Assembly: GCF_036099295.1 (NCBI RefSeq)
Contig: NZ_CP107976.1
Span: 8,680,001 to 8,744,000 of the forward strand
Direction: 5' to 3'
DNA from: Streptomyces sp. NBC_00358
Lineage (GTDB): Bacteria; Actinomycetota; Actinomycetes; Streptomycetales; Streptomycetaceae
DNA length: 64,000 nt
Shown here in pieces: positions 26,154 to 34,638 of the stretch. A program made the translations under genes and the position numbers. Position 1 is the first letter of the stretch, and every line of letters starts with the position of its first letter. Under the pieces are notes generated by a model. The model worked only from the letters and a program-made list of their open reading frames with translations. It made no database searches and was not told where the DNA came from.

Positions 26154-29100
26154 TCATGTGTCGCGCAGGTCCCGGGTGAGCAGGTCCGCAAGCGTGTCGA
26201 CCACGGGCGGGTCGAGCACGGCCAGGTGATGACCCGGCAGCGGAGAGACGGTGAGATCGGCGCAGTGGGCGTTCCAGCCCAGCGACTCGTCGGTGCGCTC
26301 GTAGCGGGGATCGCGCACCGTGTGCGGGGCCGGCTCGCTCGCCCGGTACAGGAGGGTCCGGCCGCCGTACGCACCCGGCACATGGCGCTCGCCGCTGCAC
26401 AGGTCGAGGTACGACGCGCGCTGGTGTTCCAGGACGGCGGGCGGCAGGGCCACGGTCTGCTGCAGAACCTTGAGGACGAGATCGACCTGGCCGGTGTCGT
26501 CCAGTCCGGCGAGTTCCGCGTAGGGGAGCGGCAGGGCCGACCCGTAGGTGCGCCGCACGTGGGTGGCGAAGCCCGAGAACCGGCGTCGGGCCGCCTCGGG
26601 CGGGGCGAGACCGCGGGGCAGGGGCAGCGGCAGCACCGAGTCGACGAGGACGAGCGCGGACACGGGGCCCCGCTCCGACAGCAGCCGTGCCGTCTCCTGG
26701 GCGACCACACCGCCGTACGACCAGCCGCCCACCAACCACGGTCCTTCGGGGGCCACTTCGGTGATCCGGCGCGCGAACTCCCGCGCACGGGCGGTCACGT
26801 CGGGGAGTTCCGCCAGTCGGTCGAGACCATGGACGCGTCGCTGCCCCGCCAGCCGCCCGGCGAGCCGCCCGTACACCTCCGACGATCCGCCCGCCGCATG
26901 CGCGAAGAAGAGCGGTGCGCCGGGACCCTCACCGTCGAAGACGCGGAGCCTTCCCGGGACGCCCCTGTCACCGTCCCGCCGCGGCGGCCCCAGCGGGGTG
27001 GTGCCGGGCGACGCGTTCGGCGTGTCCGGAAGCAGGGCGGCGACGTCCCGCAATGTGCCCTGCCGCAGGAACGCGCCCGGTTCGACCACGGTGGCGAACT
27101 CCTGCTCAAGGGCTGTCCTGATCCGTACCGCGGTCAGTGAGTCGAGGCCCAGGTCGGTCAGGGGCGTGTCCGGGTCCATGCGCTCCGGGCTGTAGCCCAT
27201 CACGCCGGCCACGCAGGCACGCAGCCGGTCCAGCACGCCGGTGGCGGAACGCTGGACGGCCGCCGCGGGCCCGGATGGCGTCGACTCCTCTCCGGCCCAG
27301 AACCGCCGGTGGCGCCAGCGCGGAGACGGGACGTCGACGACGCGGCCGCCCGGTGGCTGCCCGCCGGCCGCCCGCACCCCGTGGACGAGGAGCGACGCCC
27401 GGGAGGTGTGGAAGGTGAGAGCGTCGTCCGTGTCGCGGCGCAGCGTCTCCAGCACGAGCGCGTCACCCGCCCCCGCGTGCCGCAGCGTCTCCAGGAGCGG
27501 ATGCAACTGGGTGGGATGCGGGGCGACTTCGACGAAGACGCGGTGACCGTCCTCCGCGGCCGCCGTCACCGCTTGGGCGAACCGCACGGGCCTGCGGAGA
27601 TTGGCCGCCCAGTAGGCGGTGTCGTGCTCAGTCGCCGCGCGTGGGTCCTCCAGCACCGTGGTGTAGTGAGTACAGCGGGGCGGGGCGTGCTCCACGGCCC
27701 CCAACTCGTCCGCGAACCGGGCGAGCAGCGGATCGACGGCTGGTGAGTGCCCGGCGGCCGTGACCCGCATTGACCGCGCGAAACCGCCTTCCTCGCGGAC
27801 GCGGGCGATCAGCCCCTCCACGTCGCGCGTGCTGCCGGTCACTACGCTCTGGGCGGGCGAGGAGTGCACCGCGACCTGGAGGCTGGGGAATTCCCCGCCC
27901 AACTCGGCCATGGCCTCGCCCGAGCGGTCCACCACGGCCATCGCGCCGCCCGCGAGCGAGGCCAGCAGCCGCGAGCGGACCGCGACGATGCGGGCGCCGT
28001 CCGCCGCGTCCAGGACCCCCGACACGACCGCGGCGGCGATCTCGCCCAGGGAGTGCCCGATCACCGCGGCCGGCTCGAAACCGTACGAGCGCCAGAGGGC
28101 CGCGAGCGCCACCTGGAGCCCGTACAGGACGGGCATGACGACCACCGGGGACGAGAGGTCCGCGCCGGGCTCCAGACTCGCCCGGAGCGAGATGTGCGCC
28201 TGGTCCAGGATGAGCGGCTCCATCCTGTCGACGGCGGCGGCGAACTCCGGTTCGGCGTCCAGGAGCGCGCGGCCCATGCCGGGCCACTGCGATCCGTAGC
28301 CGGAGAACACCCACACCGGCCCGGGCCCGCCGAGGTCCCGGTCGGCGGTGATCAGCCGCGGATGCGGATCCCCGGCGGCGAACCGGGCGAGCGTCGTGGC
28401 CATGTCCTGCGAGGAGCCGTCGACCACGGCGGCTCTGCGCCGGCCGCGGCCCGTACGTCCCGCGAGGGTGCGGGCCACGTCGGCGGGACGGGCAGGGACG
28501 CCCGGTCCCGTCAGCCACCGCGCCAGCTCGCTCCCGTACGCCCGCAGCCGATCGTCCGTGTGCGCGTCCCACAGGACGACGGACGGTGTTCGCCCGATCC
28601 GCTCGGCGCGTCGGCTCCGCGCCTTCGTCCGGTGCTCGGTCAGGGCGACGTGGGCGTTGGTCCCGCCGAACCCGAACGCCGAGACACCGGCGGTCGCGGT
28701 GCCCGAGTAACGCGGCCACGGCTGGGGCTCTGTCACCACGCGCAGGCCGAGCCCTTCGAGGTCGGCGTGCGGCCCCGGCCCGGTGAAGTGCAGCTGCGCC
28801 GGAATCTCACCGTGATGCAGCGCGAGTACGGTCTTGATGAAACCGGCGATGCCCGCCGCGGCCTCCAGATGCCCGAGGTTCGTCTTGGCCGAGCCGATGA
28901 GCAGGGGCCGGTCGGCCGGGCGGCCCTGGCCCGAACCGAGCGCCGCGCCCAGTGCGGCCGCCTCGACGGGATCGCCCAGCGCGGTGCCCGTGCCGTGCGC
29001 CTCGACGTAGTCGACCGTGGACGGATCGGCGTGTGCCTGGGCCAGTACGGCGCGCTGCGCCTGAGAGTTGGGCGCGGTCAGGCCGTTGGAACGGCCGTCG

Positions 29101-30179
29101 GAGTTCACCGCCGACGCCGTGACGACAGCGAGGATCCGGTCGCCGTCGCGCTCGGCATCGGCGAGCCGCTTCAGCAGGACGACGCCGCAGCCCTCACCCC
29201 GTACGATCCCGTCGGCCGATCGGTCGAAGGCCTTGCACCGGCCGTCCGGGGCGAGCGCCCCGGCCTGCTGGAACCCGTAGGTGATGGACGGCGACAGCAG
29301 CAGGTTGACGCCCGCGGCCAGGACGGCGTCGCTCTCACCCGTGGCGAGACTGCGAACCCCGTGGTGCACCGCGACCAGCGACGAGGAACAGGCCGTGTCG
29401 AGCGCCATGCTGGGACCGCGCAGATCCATGACGTAGGAGAGGCGGCCCGCTGCGACGCTCAGTGCCGCCCCCGGTGGAGTCCAGGCGTCGACGGACCGCG
29501 GGTCGGCGGTCGTGAGATGGGCGTACTCGTTGCCGCTGATGCCGACGAACACCCCGGTGCGGGTCCCAGCGAGCGCGGCGGCGGGGATCGCCGCGTGGTC
29601 CAGGGCCTCCCGCGCCACTTCGAGGAGCAGCCGCTGCTGCGGGTCCATGGCCGTGGCCTCGTGGGCCCCGATACCGAAGAACTCGGCGTCGAACCCGGCC
29701 ACGTCGTCCAGGAACGCGCCGTGCCGGCTGATGTCCTCGGGCAGGTCGGCCTCGGCCGCGAAGTCGGCCCACCGATCCCCCGGCACCGTGCCCACGGCGT
29801 CACGCCCCTCGCCGAGGAGCCGCCAGTAGTCGGCCGCCGATGTCACCCCGCCCGGCAGTCGGCAGCCGATCCCGACGACCGCGACCGGTACGGGACTCGC
29901 CTGCGGTACGGCCGTCGGCGGTGGCGGCGGCGGTGTCTCCTCCTCGCGCAGCACACGTTCTACGAGAGCGCCGATGGTGGGTGTCTCCCAGAGCAGGGTG
30001 GCGGGCAGCTGTCTGTCCACCAGGTCTCCGAGGACAGCGGTGAGTGCGACGGCGTCGCGGGAGGTCAGGCCGAGTTCGGCGAGTGGCCGGTCTTCGCGCA
30101 CATCGTCTTCGGCCAGCCCGTACCAGGACCGCAGTCGCTCGACGACGGCCGTCCGCACCTCCTGTGCGCCGGGGCTCAC
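26154..30179 (-). CDS. type I PKS, ACP-KS-AT-ACP-TE (Pks13-like condensing enzyme)
   Basis: 1,341 aa. N-terminal ACP with S40 in ELGLTSRDAV (close to the Pks13 N-terminal carrier motif); KS with C264 (DTACSSSL), H395 (EAHGTGT), H437 (NLGHLEA); AT with S710 (GHSLGE) and H811 in VTAAGHS, where YASH or HAFH is usual; ACP2 with S1014 (GLDSLTA); TE with S1154 (GGWSYGG) and LPGHHLAV. No KR, DH or ER. Expected reaction: one Claisen condensation of a FAAL-loaded fatty acyl chain with an alkylmalonyl unit, giving an alpha-alkyl beta-keto acid or ester. The GTG start overlaps the FAAL stop (30176-30179). Confidence 0.92.
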   Translation of the reverse strand: MSPGAQEVRTAVVERLRSWYGLAEDDVREDRPLAELGLTSRDAVALTAVLGDLVDRQLPATLLWETPTIGALVERVLREEETPPPPPPTAVPQASPVPVAVVGIGCRLPGGVTSAADYWRLLGEGRDAVGTVPGDRWADFAAEADLPEDISRHGAFLDDVAGFDAEFFGIGAHEATAMDPQQRLLLEVAREALDHAAIPAAALAGTRTGVFVGISGNEYAHLTTADPRSVDAWTPPGAALSVAAGRLSYVMDLRGPSMALDTACSSSLVAVHHGVRSLATGESDAVLAAGVNLLLSPSITYGFQQAGALAPDGRCKAFDRSADGIVRGEGCGVVLLKRLADAERDGDRILAVVTASAVNSDGRSNGLTAPNSQAQRAVLAQAHADPSTVDYVEAHGTGTALGDPVEAAALGAALGSGQGRPADRPLLIGSAKTNLGHLEAAAGIAGFIKTVLALHHGEIPAQLHFTGPGPHADLEGLGLRVVTEPQPWPRYSGTATAGVSAFGFGGTNAHVALTEHRTKARSRRAERIGRTPSVVLWDAHTDDRLRAYGSELARWLTGPGVPARPADVARTLAGRTGRGRRRAAVVDGSSQDMATTLARFAAGDPHPRLITADRDLGGPGPVWVFSGYGSQWPGMGRALLDAEPEFAAAVDRMEPLILDQAHISLRASLEPGADLSSPVVVMPVLYGLQVALAALWRSYGFEPAAVIGHSLGEIAAAVVSGVLDAADGARIVAVRSRLLASLAGGAMAVVDRSGEAMAELGGEFPSLQVAVHSSPAQSVVTGSTRDVEGLIARVREEGGFARSMRVTAAGHSPAVDPLLARFADELGAVEHAPPRCTHYTTVLEDPRAATEHDTAYWAANLRRPVRFAQAVTAAAEDGHRVFVEVAPHPTQLHPLLETLRHAGAGDALVLETLRRDTDDALTFHTSRASLLVHGVRAAGGQPPGGRVVDVPSPRWRHRRFWAGEESTPSGPAAAVQRSATGVLDRLRACVAGVMGYSPERMDPDTPLTDLGLDSLTAVRIRTALEQEFATVVEPGAFLRQGTLRDVAALLPDTPNASPGTTPLGPPRRDGDRGVPGRLRVFDGEGPGAPLFFAHAAGGSSEVYGRLAGRLAGQRRVHGLDRLAELPDVTARAREFARRITEVAPEGPWLVGGWSYGGVVAQETARLLSERGPVSALVLVDSVLPLPLPRGLAPPEAARRRFSGFATHVRRTYGSALPLPYAELAGLDDTGQVDLVLKVLQQTVALPPAVLEHQRASYLDLCSGERHVPGAYGGRTLLYRASEPAPHTVRDPRYERTDESLGWNAHCADLTVSPLPGHHLAVLDPPVVDTLADLLTRDLRDT

Positions 30180-31945
30180 CGGTGGTCCGTCGGTTCGAAG
30201 CCGCCTTCGGTGAAGTGCCGGTGGCTCGCGGTGCGGGAGACCTTGCCGCTGGAGGTGCGTGGCAGCGCGCCCGGTGCCACGAGCACGAGTCGGGACAGGC
30301 GCAGACCGTGGCGCGCGAAGACGGCGGCCTGCGCCGCGCGCACCGCGTCGACGCCGGCGGCGGGGTCGTCGTCGACGGCCTCGGAGCCGCGGCGGAGCTC
30401 CGCGACCACCACGAGCTCGTCCTCGCCGGAGCCGTCCGTTCGCTGTACGCAAAATGCGGCCAGCCGGTCGCGCCGCAGCGCGTCGACGGCGCACTGCACG
30501 GTCTCTTCGACGTCCTGTGGGTAGTGGTTCCGGCCGTCCACGATGATCAGGTCCTTGAGGCGGCCGGTGACGATCAGCCGCCCCTCGTGCAGCGTGCCGA
30601 GATCGCCGGTGCGCAGCCAGCCTGTCTCCTCGGCCGGGGCCCCGGGGGCGCGCACGTTGAAGACCTCGGCGGACAGGTCCTCTCGCTTCCAGTAGCCGAG
30701 GCCGATGTTGGGCCCGCGCACTTGAATCTCGCCGACCTCGCCCGCGGGAAGCGTCCGGCCGGTGGTACGGTCCGCGATGCGCAGCTCCTGGCCGACGGGT
30801 CCGCCACAGGTGCTGAGGCGGACCGCCGCCGGATCGTCGGGGTGGCACGGCGTCACGCGGCCCGTGCTGAGCGCGCCCGCGCTGCAGGACACGGTGGCCG
30901 GGACCGAGGTGTGCGCGTCGTTGGTCACGAAGACGGTGGCCTCGGCCAGCCCGTACGACGGGCAGTGCGCGACCGGCGCCAGCCCGGCTCTCCCGAAGGT
31001 CTCGTGGAAACGGTCCACGGTCGCCGGGCGCACCGGCTCACTGCCGTTGATCAGTACCTTGACGCGGTCCAGGCGCAGTTCGTCGATCGCGTCGTCGTCG
31101 GCGCGCGAAGCACAGTAGTCGTACGCGAAGTTGGGCGCGGCGCTGATCGTCCCCGGGTACGAGCCGAGCAGCCGGAGCCAGCGCAGCGGGTCCACCAGGA
31201 AGGCGACGGGGTCCATCAGCACGGACGGGAATCCGCCCACGACAGGCGCCGCGACGCTGAGGACGAGCCCCATGTCGTGGAAGAGCGGCAGCCAGCCGAC
31301 GGTGGTGCTGGCGGCCGTCCGCGCCCCGAAGGCGTCGATGGCCTGATGGGCGTTGGCGACCACGTTGGCGTGACTGATCATCACCCCGGCCGGGCTGCGG
31401 GTGGAGCCCGAGGTGTACTGAAGGTAGGCGACGTCCTGCGGGTCGGGGCGCGGCACGACAGGGGCCGGGGCGGACGGCGTCCCCGCCGGTGCGTCGACCA
31501 CGATGACCGGCACGACGGGGAGGCCGTGCCGGGCGCTGAACGCCCGGACGTCGGGAGCGGTCGCCGTGTCGGTGAGCAGACACGCGGGTTCGCAGTCGTC
31601 GAGCACCCCCGCGAGCCGGCCCTCGTGGCCGGGCAGTTGCGGTCCGAACAGCGGCACGGCGATCACCCCGGCGTACAGGCAGCCGAGGAACGCCGCCGCG
31701 TAGTCGAGCCCCTGCGGCAGGAGCAGGGCGGCGCGATCGCCCGCGTTCGCCGCTCCCGCCAGGCGTGCGGCGACGGCCAGGGCACGTTGGTCGAGCCCGC
31801 GCCAGCCGAGTGTGAGATGCAGCCCGGGCGAGTCGGCCTCGGGGAAGTCCACGTACGTGAAGGCGCGTTGCTGCGGGCGTTCGGCGGCCCAGTGCCGCAG
31901 GTGGTCGGTCAGCAACAGACCTTCGGATGGCTGAGCGGAAGTCAT
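30176..31945 (-). CDS. fatty acyl-AMP ligase (FAAL, FadD32-like)
   Basis: 589 aa adenylate-forming enzyme: YTSGSTRSPAGVMISHANVV (P-loop A3), WLPLFHDMGL, YGLAEATVFV, WLRTGDLG and GRNHYPQDVE. GRNHYPQD is characteristic of FAALs, which pass acyl-AMP to an ACP rather than to CoA. Translationally coupled to the PKS by a GTGA overlap, as for FadD32 and Pks13, so it should activate the long chain and load the PKS N-terminal ACP. Divergent from the MFS gene; the shared region carries the TTGTCAC-N4-GTGACAA palindrome. Confidence 0.92.
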   Translation of the reverse strand: MTSAQPSEGLLLTDHLRHWAAERPQQRAFTYVDFPEADSPGLHLTLGWRGLDQRALAVAARLAGAANAGDRAALLLPQGLDYAAAFLGCLYAGVIAVPLFGPQLPGHEGRLAGVLDDCEPACLLTDTATAPDVRAFSARHGLPVVPVIVVDAPAGTPSAPAPVVPRPDPQDVAYLQYTSGSTRSPAGVMISHANVVANAHQAIDAFGARTAASTTVGWLPLFHDMGLVLSVAAPVVGGFPSVLMDPVAFLVDPLRWLRLLGSYPGTISAAPNFAYDYCASRADDDAIDELRLDRVKVLINGSEPVRPATVDRFHETFGRAGLAPVAHCPSYGLAEATVFVTNDAHTSVPATVSCSAGALSTGRVTPCHPDDPAAVRLSTCGGPVGQELRIADRTTGRTLPAGEVGEIQVRGPNIGLGYWKREDLSAEVFNVRAPGAPAEETGWLRTGDLGTLHEGRLIVTGRLKDLIIVDGRNHYPQDVEETVQCAVDALRRDRLAAFCVQRTDGSGEDELVVVAELRRGSEAVDDDPAAGVDAVRAAQAAVFARHGLRLSRLVLVAPGALPRTSSGKVSRTASHRHFTEGGFEPTDHR

Positions 31946-32083
31946 GGGAACTCCAGCTGGTCAGGCCCCGGGGTCGGGGATGCGCGCCGGGGCGTGGGAA
32001 GAGGGACTGCCGACGCGCTATCAGGTTCCGTTGCGATGTGACTCACGAGTAAGACGGGGCGCTGACAGTTCGAACCGTGCGAG

Positions 32084-32101
32084 TTGTCACTTGAGTGACA
32101 A
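32084..32101. promoter_or_regulatory. operator-like palindrome TTGTCAC-N4-GTGACAA, copy 1
   Basis: Perfect 7-bp arms around TTGA, in the 260-nt divergent region between the FAAL and MFS genes. The same 14 positions recur at 34524-34541 upstream of the PucR-type regulator gene. Probably the regulator's binding site. Confidence 0.7.
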
Positions 32102-32205
32102 GCGGGGCGCCGGTATTCGGCGCTCAGACAGCAGCGCCGGCCACCCGGCAGCCCGGAGAATCGGATCCCCCGTCGGGACAGCCCTTGGGGGAGGAGGCCG
32201 GGCCG

Positions 32206-33693
32206 GTGAGTCGCGGAAGGCTGCTGGCGCTACTGGCGCTGCTCGCCCTGGCGGGCTTCATCACGACCCTCGACAACACTGTCGTCAATGTTGCCCTGCC
32301 GACGGTTCAGCGCGAACTGGGCCTGGATGTAGCTGACTTGGAGTGGGTTGCCAGCAGCTACGTGCTGACGTTCGGGGCGTTCCTGTTGCCGGGCGGCCGG
32401 CTCACGGACCTGGTGGGCCGCCGTCCCGTCCTCGCGGGGGGACTCTTCGTATTCGTCCTCGCCTCCGCTGCCGCCGCCCTCGCCGACAGCGGGGCCACGC
32501 TGATCGCCGCACGCGCGGTGCAGGGTGTGGGGGCCGCCCTGGTGATCCCCGCCTCCCTCGCTGTCGTCGCGGCTGATCTCCCGGCCCGCAGGCAGGCGAT
32601 GGCCGTCGGCCTGTGGACGGCTGCGCTGGCTGTCGCGCTCGCGCTCGGCCCCGTGGTCGGCGGGTTCGTCACCCAACACTGGAGCTGGAACTGGGTGTTC
32701 CTGCTCAACGTCCCCTTCGGTCTGCTCGCCCTGCTGTTCGTGCCCGCCGTCCCCGGAGTGCCGGGACGCACGCGGCGGCCGCCGGTGGTCCTGCTCGACG
32801 TCCCCGGCATCCTGCTGTCGGCTCTCGCGCTCTTCCTGCTCACCTACGGCCTGGTGCGAGGCGGTGAACACGGCTTCAGCGCGGCGCCCGTTCCCCTCTG
32901 TCTGGGGCTGGCCGCCGCCGCCGGGGTCGCCTTCCTCGTCGTCGAGACCCGGTCCCGGCTGCCGCTGCTGGAGTTGAGGCTGCTGCGCGACAGGTCGCTG
33001 AGCGGCGGCACGGTGGCCCAGGTCCTGTGGGGCATCGGCGTCAACGGAGTCTTCTTCTTCACCGCGCTCTACCTCCAGCGCGTCATCGGCTTCTCGCCCA
33101 CGAAGGCGGGCCTGGCCTTCCTGCCGCTCGCCGGTGTGCTCCTGGCGGTCACGCCGTTCGCCGAGCGCGCCGGGCGGGCCGTGGGCGTCCACCGCTCGAT
33201 CGCGGCGGGCCTCGTCCTGGTGGCGGGAGGCCTCCTGTGCGTGTCGGGGGTGGGCCTGCGTGCCGGGTACTGGGACATCCAGCCCGGTCTGCTCCTGATC
33301 GGCGCCGGCTCCGCGCTGACCACCCCGCTGACGGTGCGCTCCCTCGCCGGCGTGCCGCCCGGGCGCACCGGGATGGCCTCCGGCCTCGTCAGCGCGGCCC
33401 GCGAGGTGTCCGGGGTGTTCGGCGTCGTCCTTGTCGGCGTGGTCCTCACCCGCACCGAACGTGCCGCATTGCGGGACGGGGTCGTGCCGCCCCGCGCCTT
33501 CCTGGACGGTTACGACAGCGGGTTGCGCCTGGCTGCCGCATGTGTGCTGGCCGGCGCGGTGGTCACCTGGGCGGCGCTTCGGAGCCCGGGCCGTCGCCGC
33601 GGGCCAGGGCGTCATCGGCGGTCCGCCGACGGTGGGCGACAGCCGCGCGGAACGGCCGCCGAGCGGATCGGATCGGTTCCGCCGCGGAGCTGA
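32206..33693 (+). CDS. DHA2-type MFS transporter
   Basis: 495 aa, 14 TM: FITTLDNTVVNVALPTVQRE after TM1, GGRLTDLVGRRPVL loop motif, ARAVQGVGAALVIPASLA, and a basic tail. GTG 32206 is chosen because GAGGAGG lies 8 nt upstream; the frame stays open to GTG 32095, which overlaps the palindrome and has no RBS. Divergent from FAAL-PKS, so it probably exports the lipid product or protects against it. Confidence 0.87.
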   Translation: MSRGRLLALLALLALAGFITTLDNTVVNVALPTVQRELGLDVADLEWVASSYVLTFGAFLLPGGRLTDLVGRRPVLAGGLFVFVLASAAAALADSGATLIAARAVQGVGAALVIPASLAVVAADLPARRQAMAVGLWTAALAVALALGPVVGGFVTQHWSWNWVFLLNVPFGLLALLFVPAVPGVPGRTRRPPVVLLDVPGILLSALALFLLTYGLVRGGEHGFSAAPVPLCLGLAAAAGVAFLVVETRSRLPLLELRLLRDRSLSGGTVAQVLWGIGVNGVFFFTALYLQRVIGFSPTKAGLAFLPLAGVLLAVTPFAERAGRAVGVHRSIAAGLVLVAGGLLCVSGVGLRAGYWDIQPGLLLIGAGSALTTPLTVRSLAGVPPGRTGMASGLVSAAREVSGVFGVVLVGVVLTRTERAALRDGVVPPRAFLDGYDSGLRLAAACVLAGAVVTWAALRSPGRRRGPGRHRRSADGGRQPRGTAAERIGSVPPRS

Positions 33694-33866
33694 ACTCCGC
33701 TGCGTCGAAAGCCTCGTGGGTCATACACCCGTTCGCGGGCGACTCCTTGTGCCGTACGCGCAGTTCGTGACAGGACGCCTGTGGGGCCGCTGACTATCGA
33801 GCTTCTGTTACCGCTGCGTAACTTCAGGGCTACCCGCGACAGTCCACCGATCTCAGGGGGCACAGG

Positions 33867-34461
33867 ATGCGCAGACCAGGAGTCGGAGTCGGAGTCGGCA
33901 GAGCAGGAGTGAGCCGACCGGAAGCGCGCGGCGCAGGAGCCATACGGGGCGGGAGGGCGGCCGGTGCGCTTCTCGCCGTGGTGGTGGCAGGCGGCGCGCT
34001 GGGCGTGCCCGCCACAACGGCCGGCGCGGCGTCCCGTGCCGCGGCCTGCGTCGCGGACATCTACCGGCCGCCCGCCTCGGTGGCCGGGGCACCGGGCAGC
34101 GTCGTCGCCTGTCGGGAGACCGACCTGCCACTATGCGCTGACCGGGACCGACGGCAAGACATGGGGGCAGGTCATCGACGAGCGGAAGCTCGGGACCGGG
34201 GTCGGCAGGAAGGGGTCGGGTGCCCGCTACGAGGTCGGATTTCCCGTCCTGCAGTACCGCGGTCTTCTCGAAGAGGTGATCCCCACCTCGACCGAGGACG
34301 CCACCCGCGGGGTGTACTGCGATGCCCGGATCACCACACGGTGGACGCTCTACCCGGGCGACCACCTGCTGACCGACCAGCAGGCCAAGGACGACGTGGT
34401 GAAGTGGCTCGGTGACCGCTTCGCCGGACGGCCCGAGCCGGGCAACTGCCCGCTGTCCTGA
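33867..34461 (+). pseudogene. secreted protein gene broken by a frameshift
   Basis: From ATG 33867 (CAGGGGG upstream) frame 3 encodes a signal peptide (AAGALLAVVVAGGALGVPA) and a mature start with ACVADIYRPP and VVACRETDLP, then becomes arginine-rich nonsense. From about 34128 frame 1 carries the natural continuation CHYALTGTDGKTWGQ, VGFPVLQYRGLLEEV, GVYCDARITTRWTLYPGD, ending at 34461. Joining the frames gives ~198 aa with paired Cys. One extra base (or two missing) near 34115-34130 explains it: true mutation, sequencing error or programmed shift. Family not recognised. Confidence 0.7.
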
Positions 34462-34508
34462 GAGATCGTGCCCGGCGGGGAAGGGCCGTCGCGGCTCGGC
34501 CCGTCGTC

Positions 34509-34556
34509 CGCAGGAGCCGTTCGTTGTCACACAAGTGACAACGAACGGCTCCTGCG
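34509..34556. promoter_or_regulatory. 22-bp perfect hairpin containing operator copy 2
   Basis: Arms 34509-34530 and 34535-34556 pair perfectly around ACAA. The centre, 34524-34541, is TTGTCAC-N4-GTGACAA, the same palindrome as at 32084. It is 47 nt past the broken secreted-protein gene and 82 nt before the PucR gene, so it may be both terminator and autoregulatory operator. Confidence 0.75.
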
Positions 34557-34638
34557 CTGTCCGCCTGCGATGGGCCCCTCACGCGACGTGGCGGTATCGT
34601 CACCAAGCCCCTGTCCCCCCAGCGCAGAGGGAAACCCC

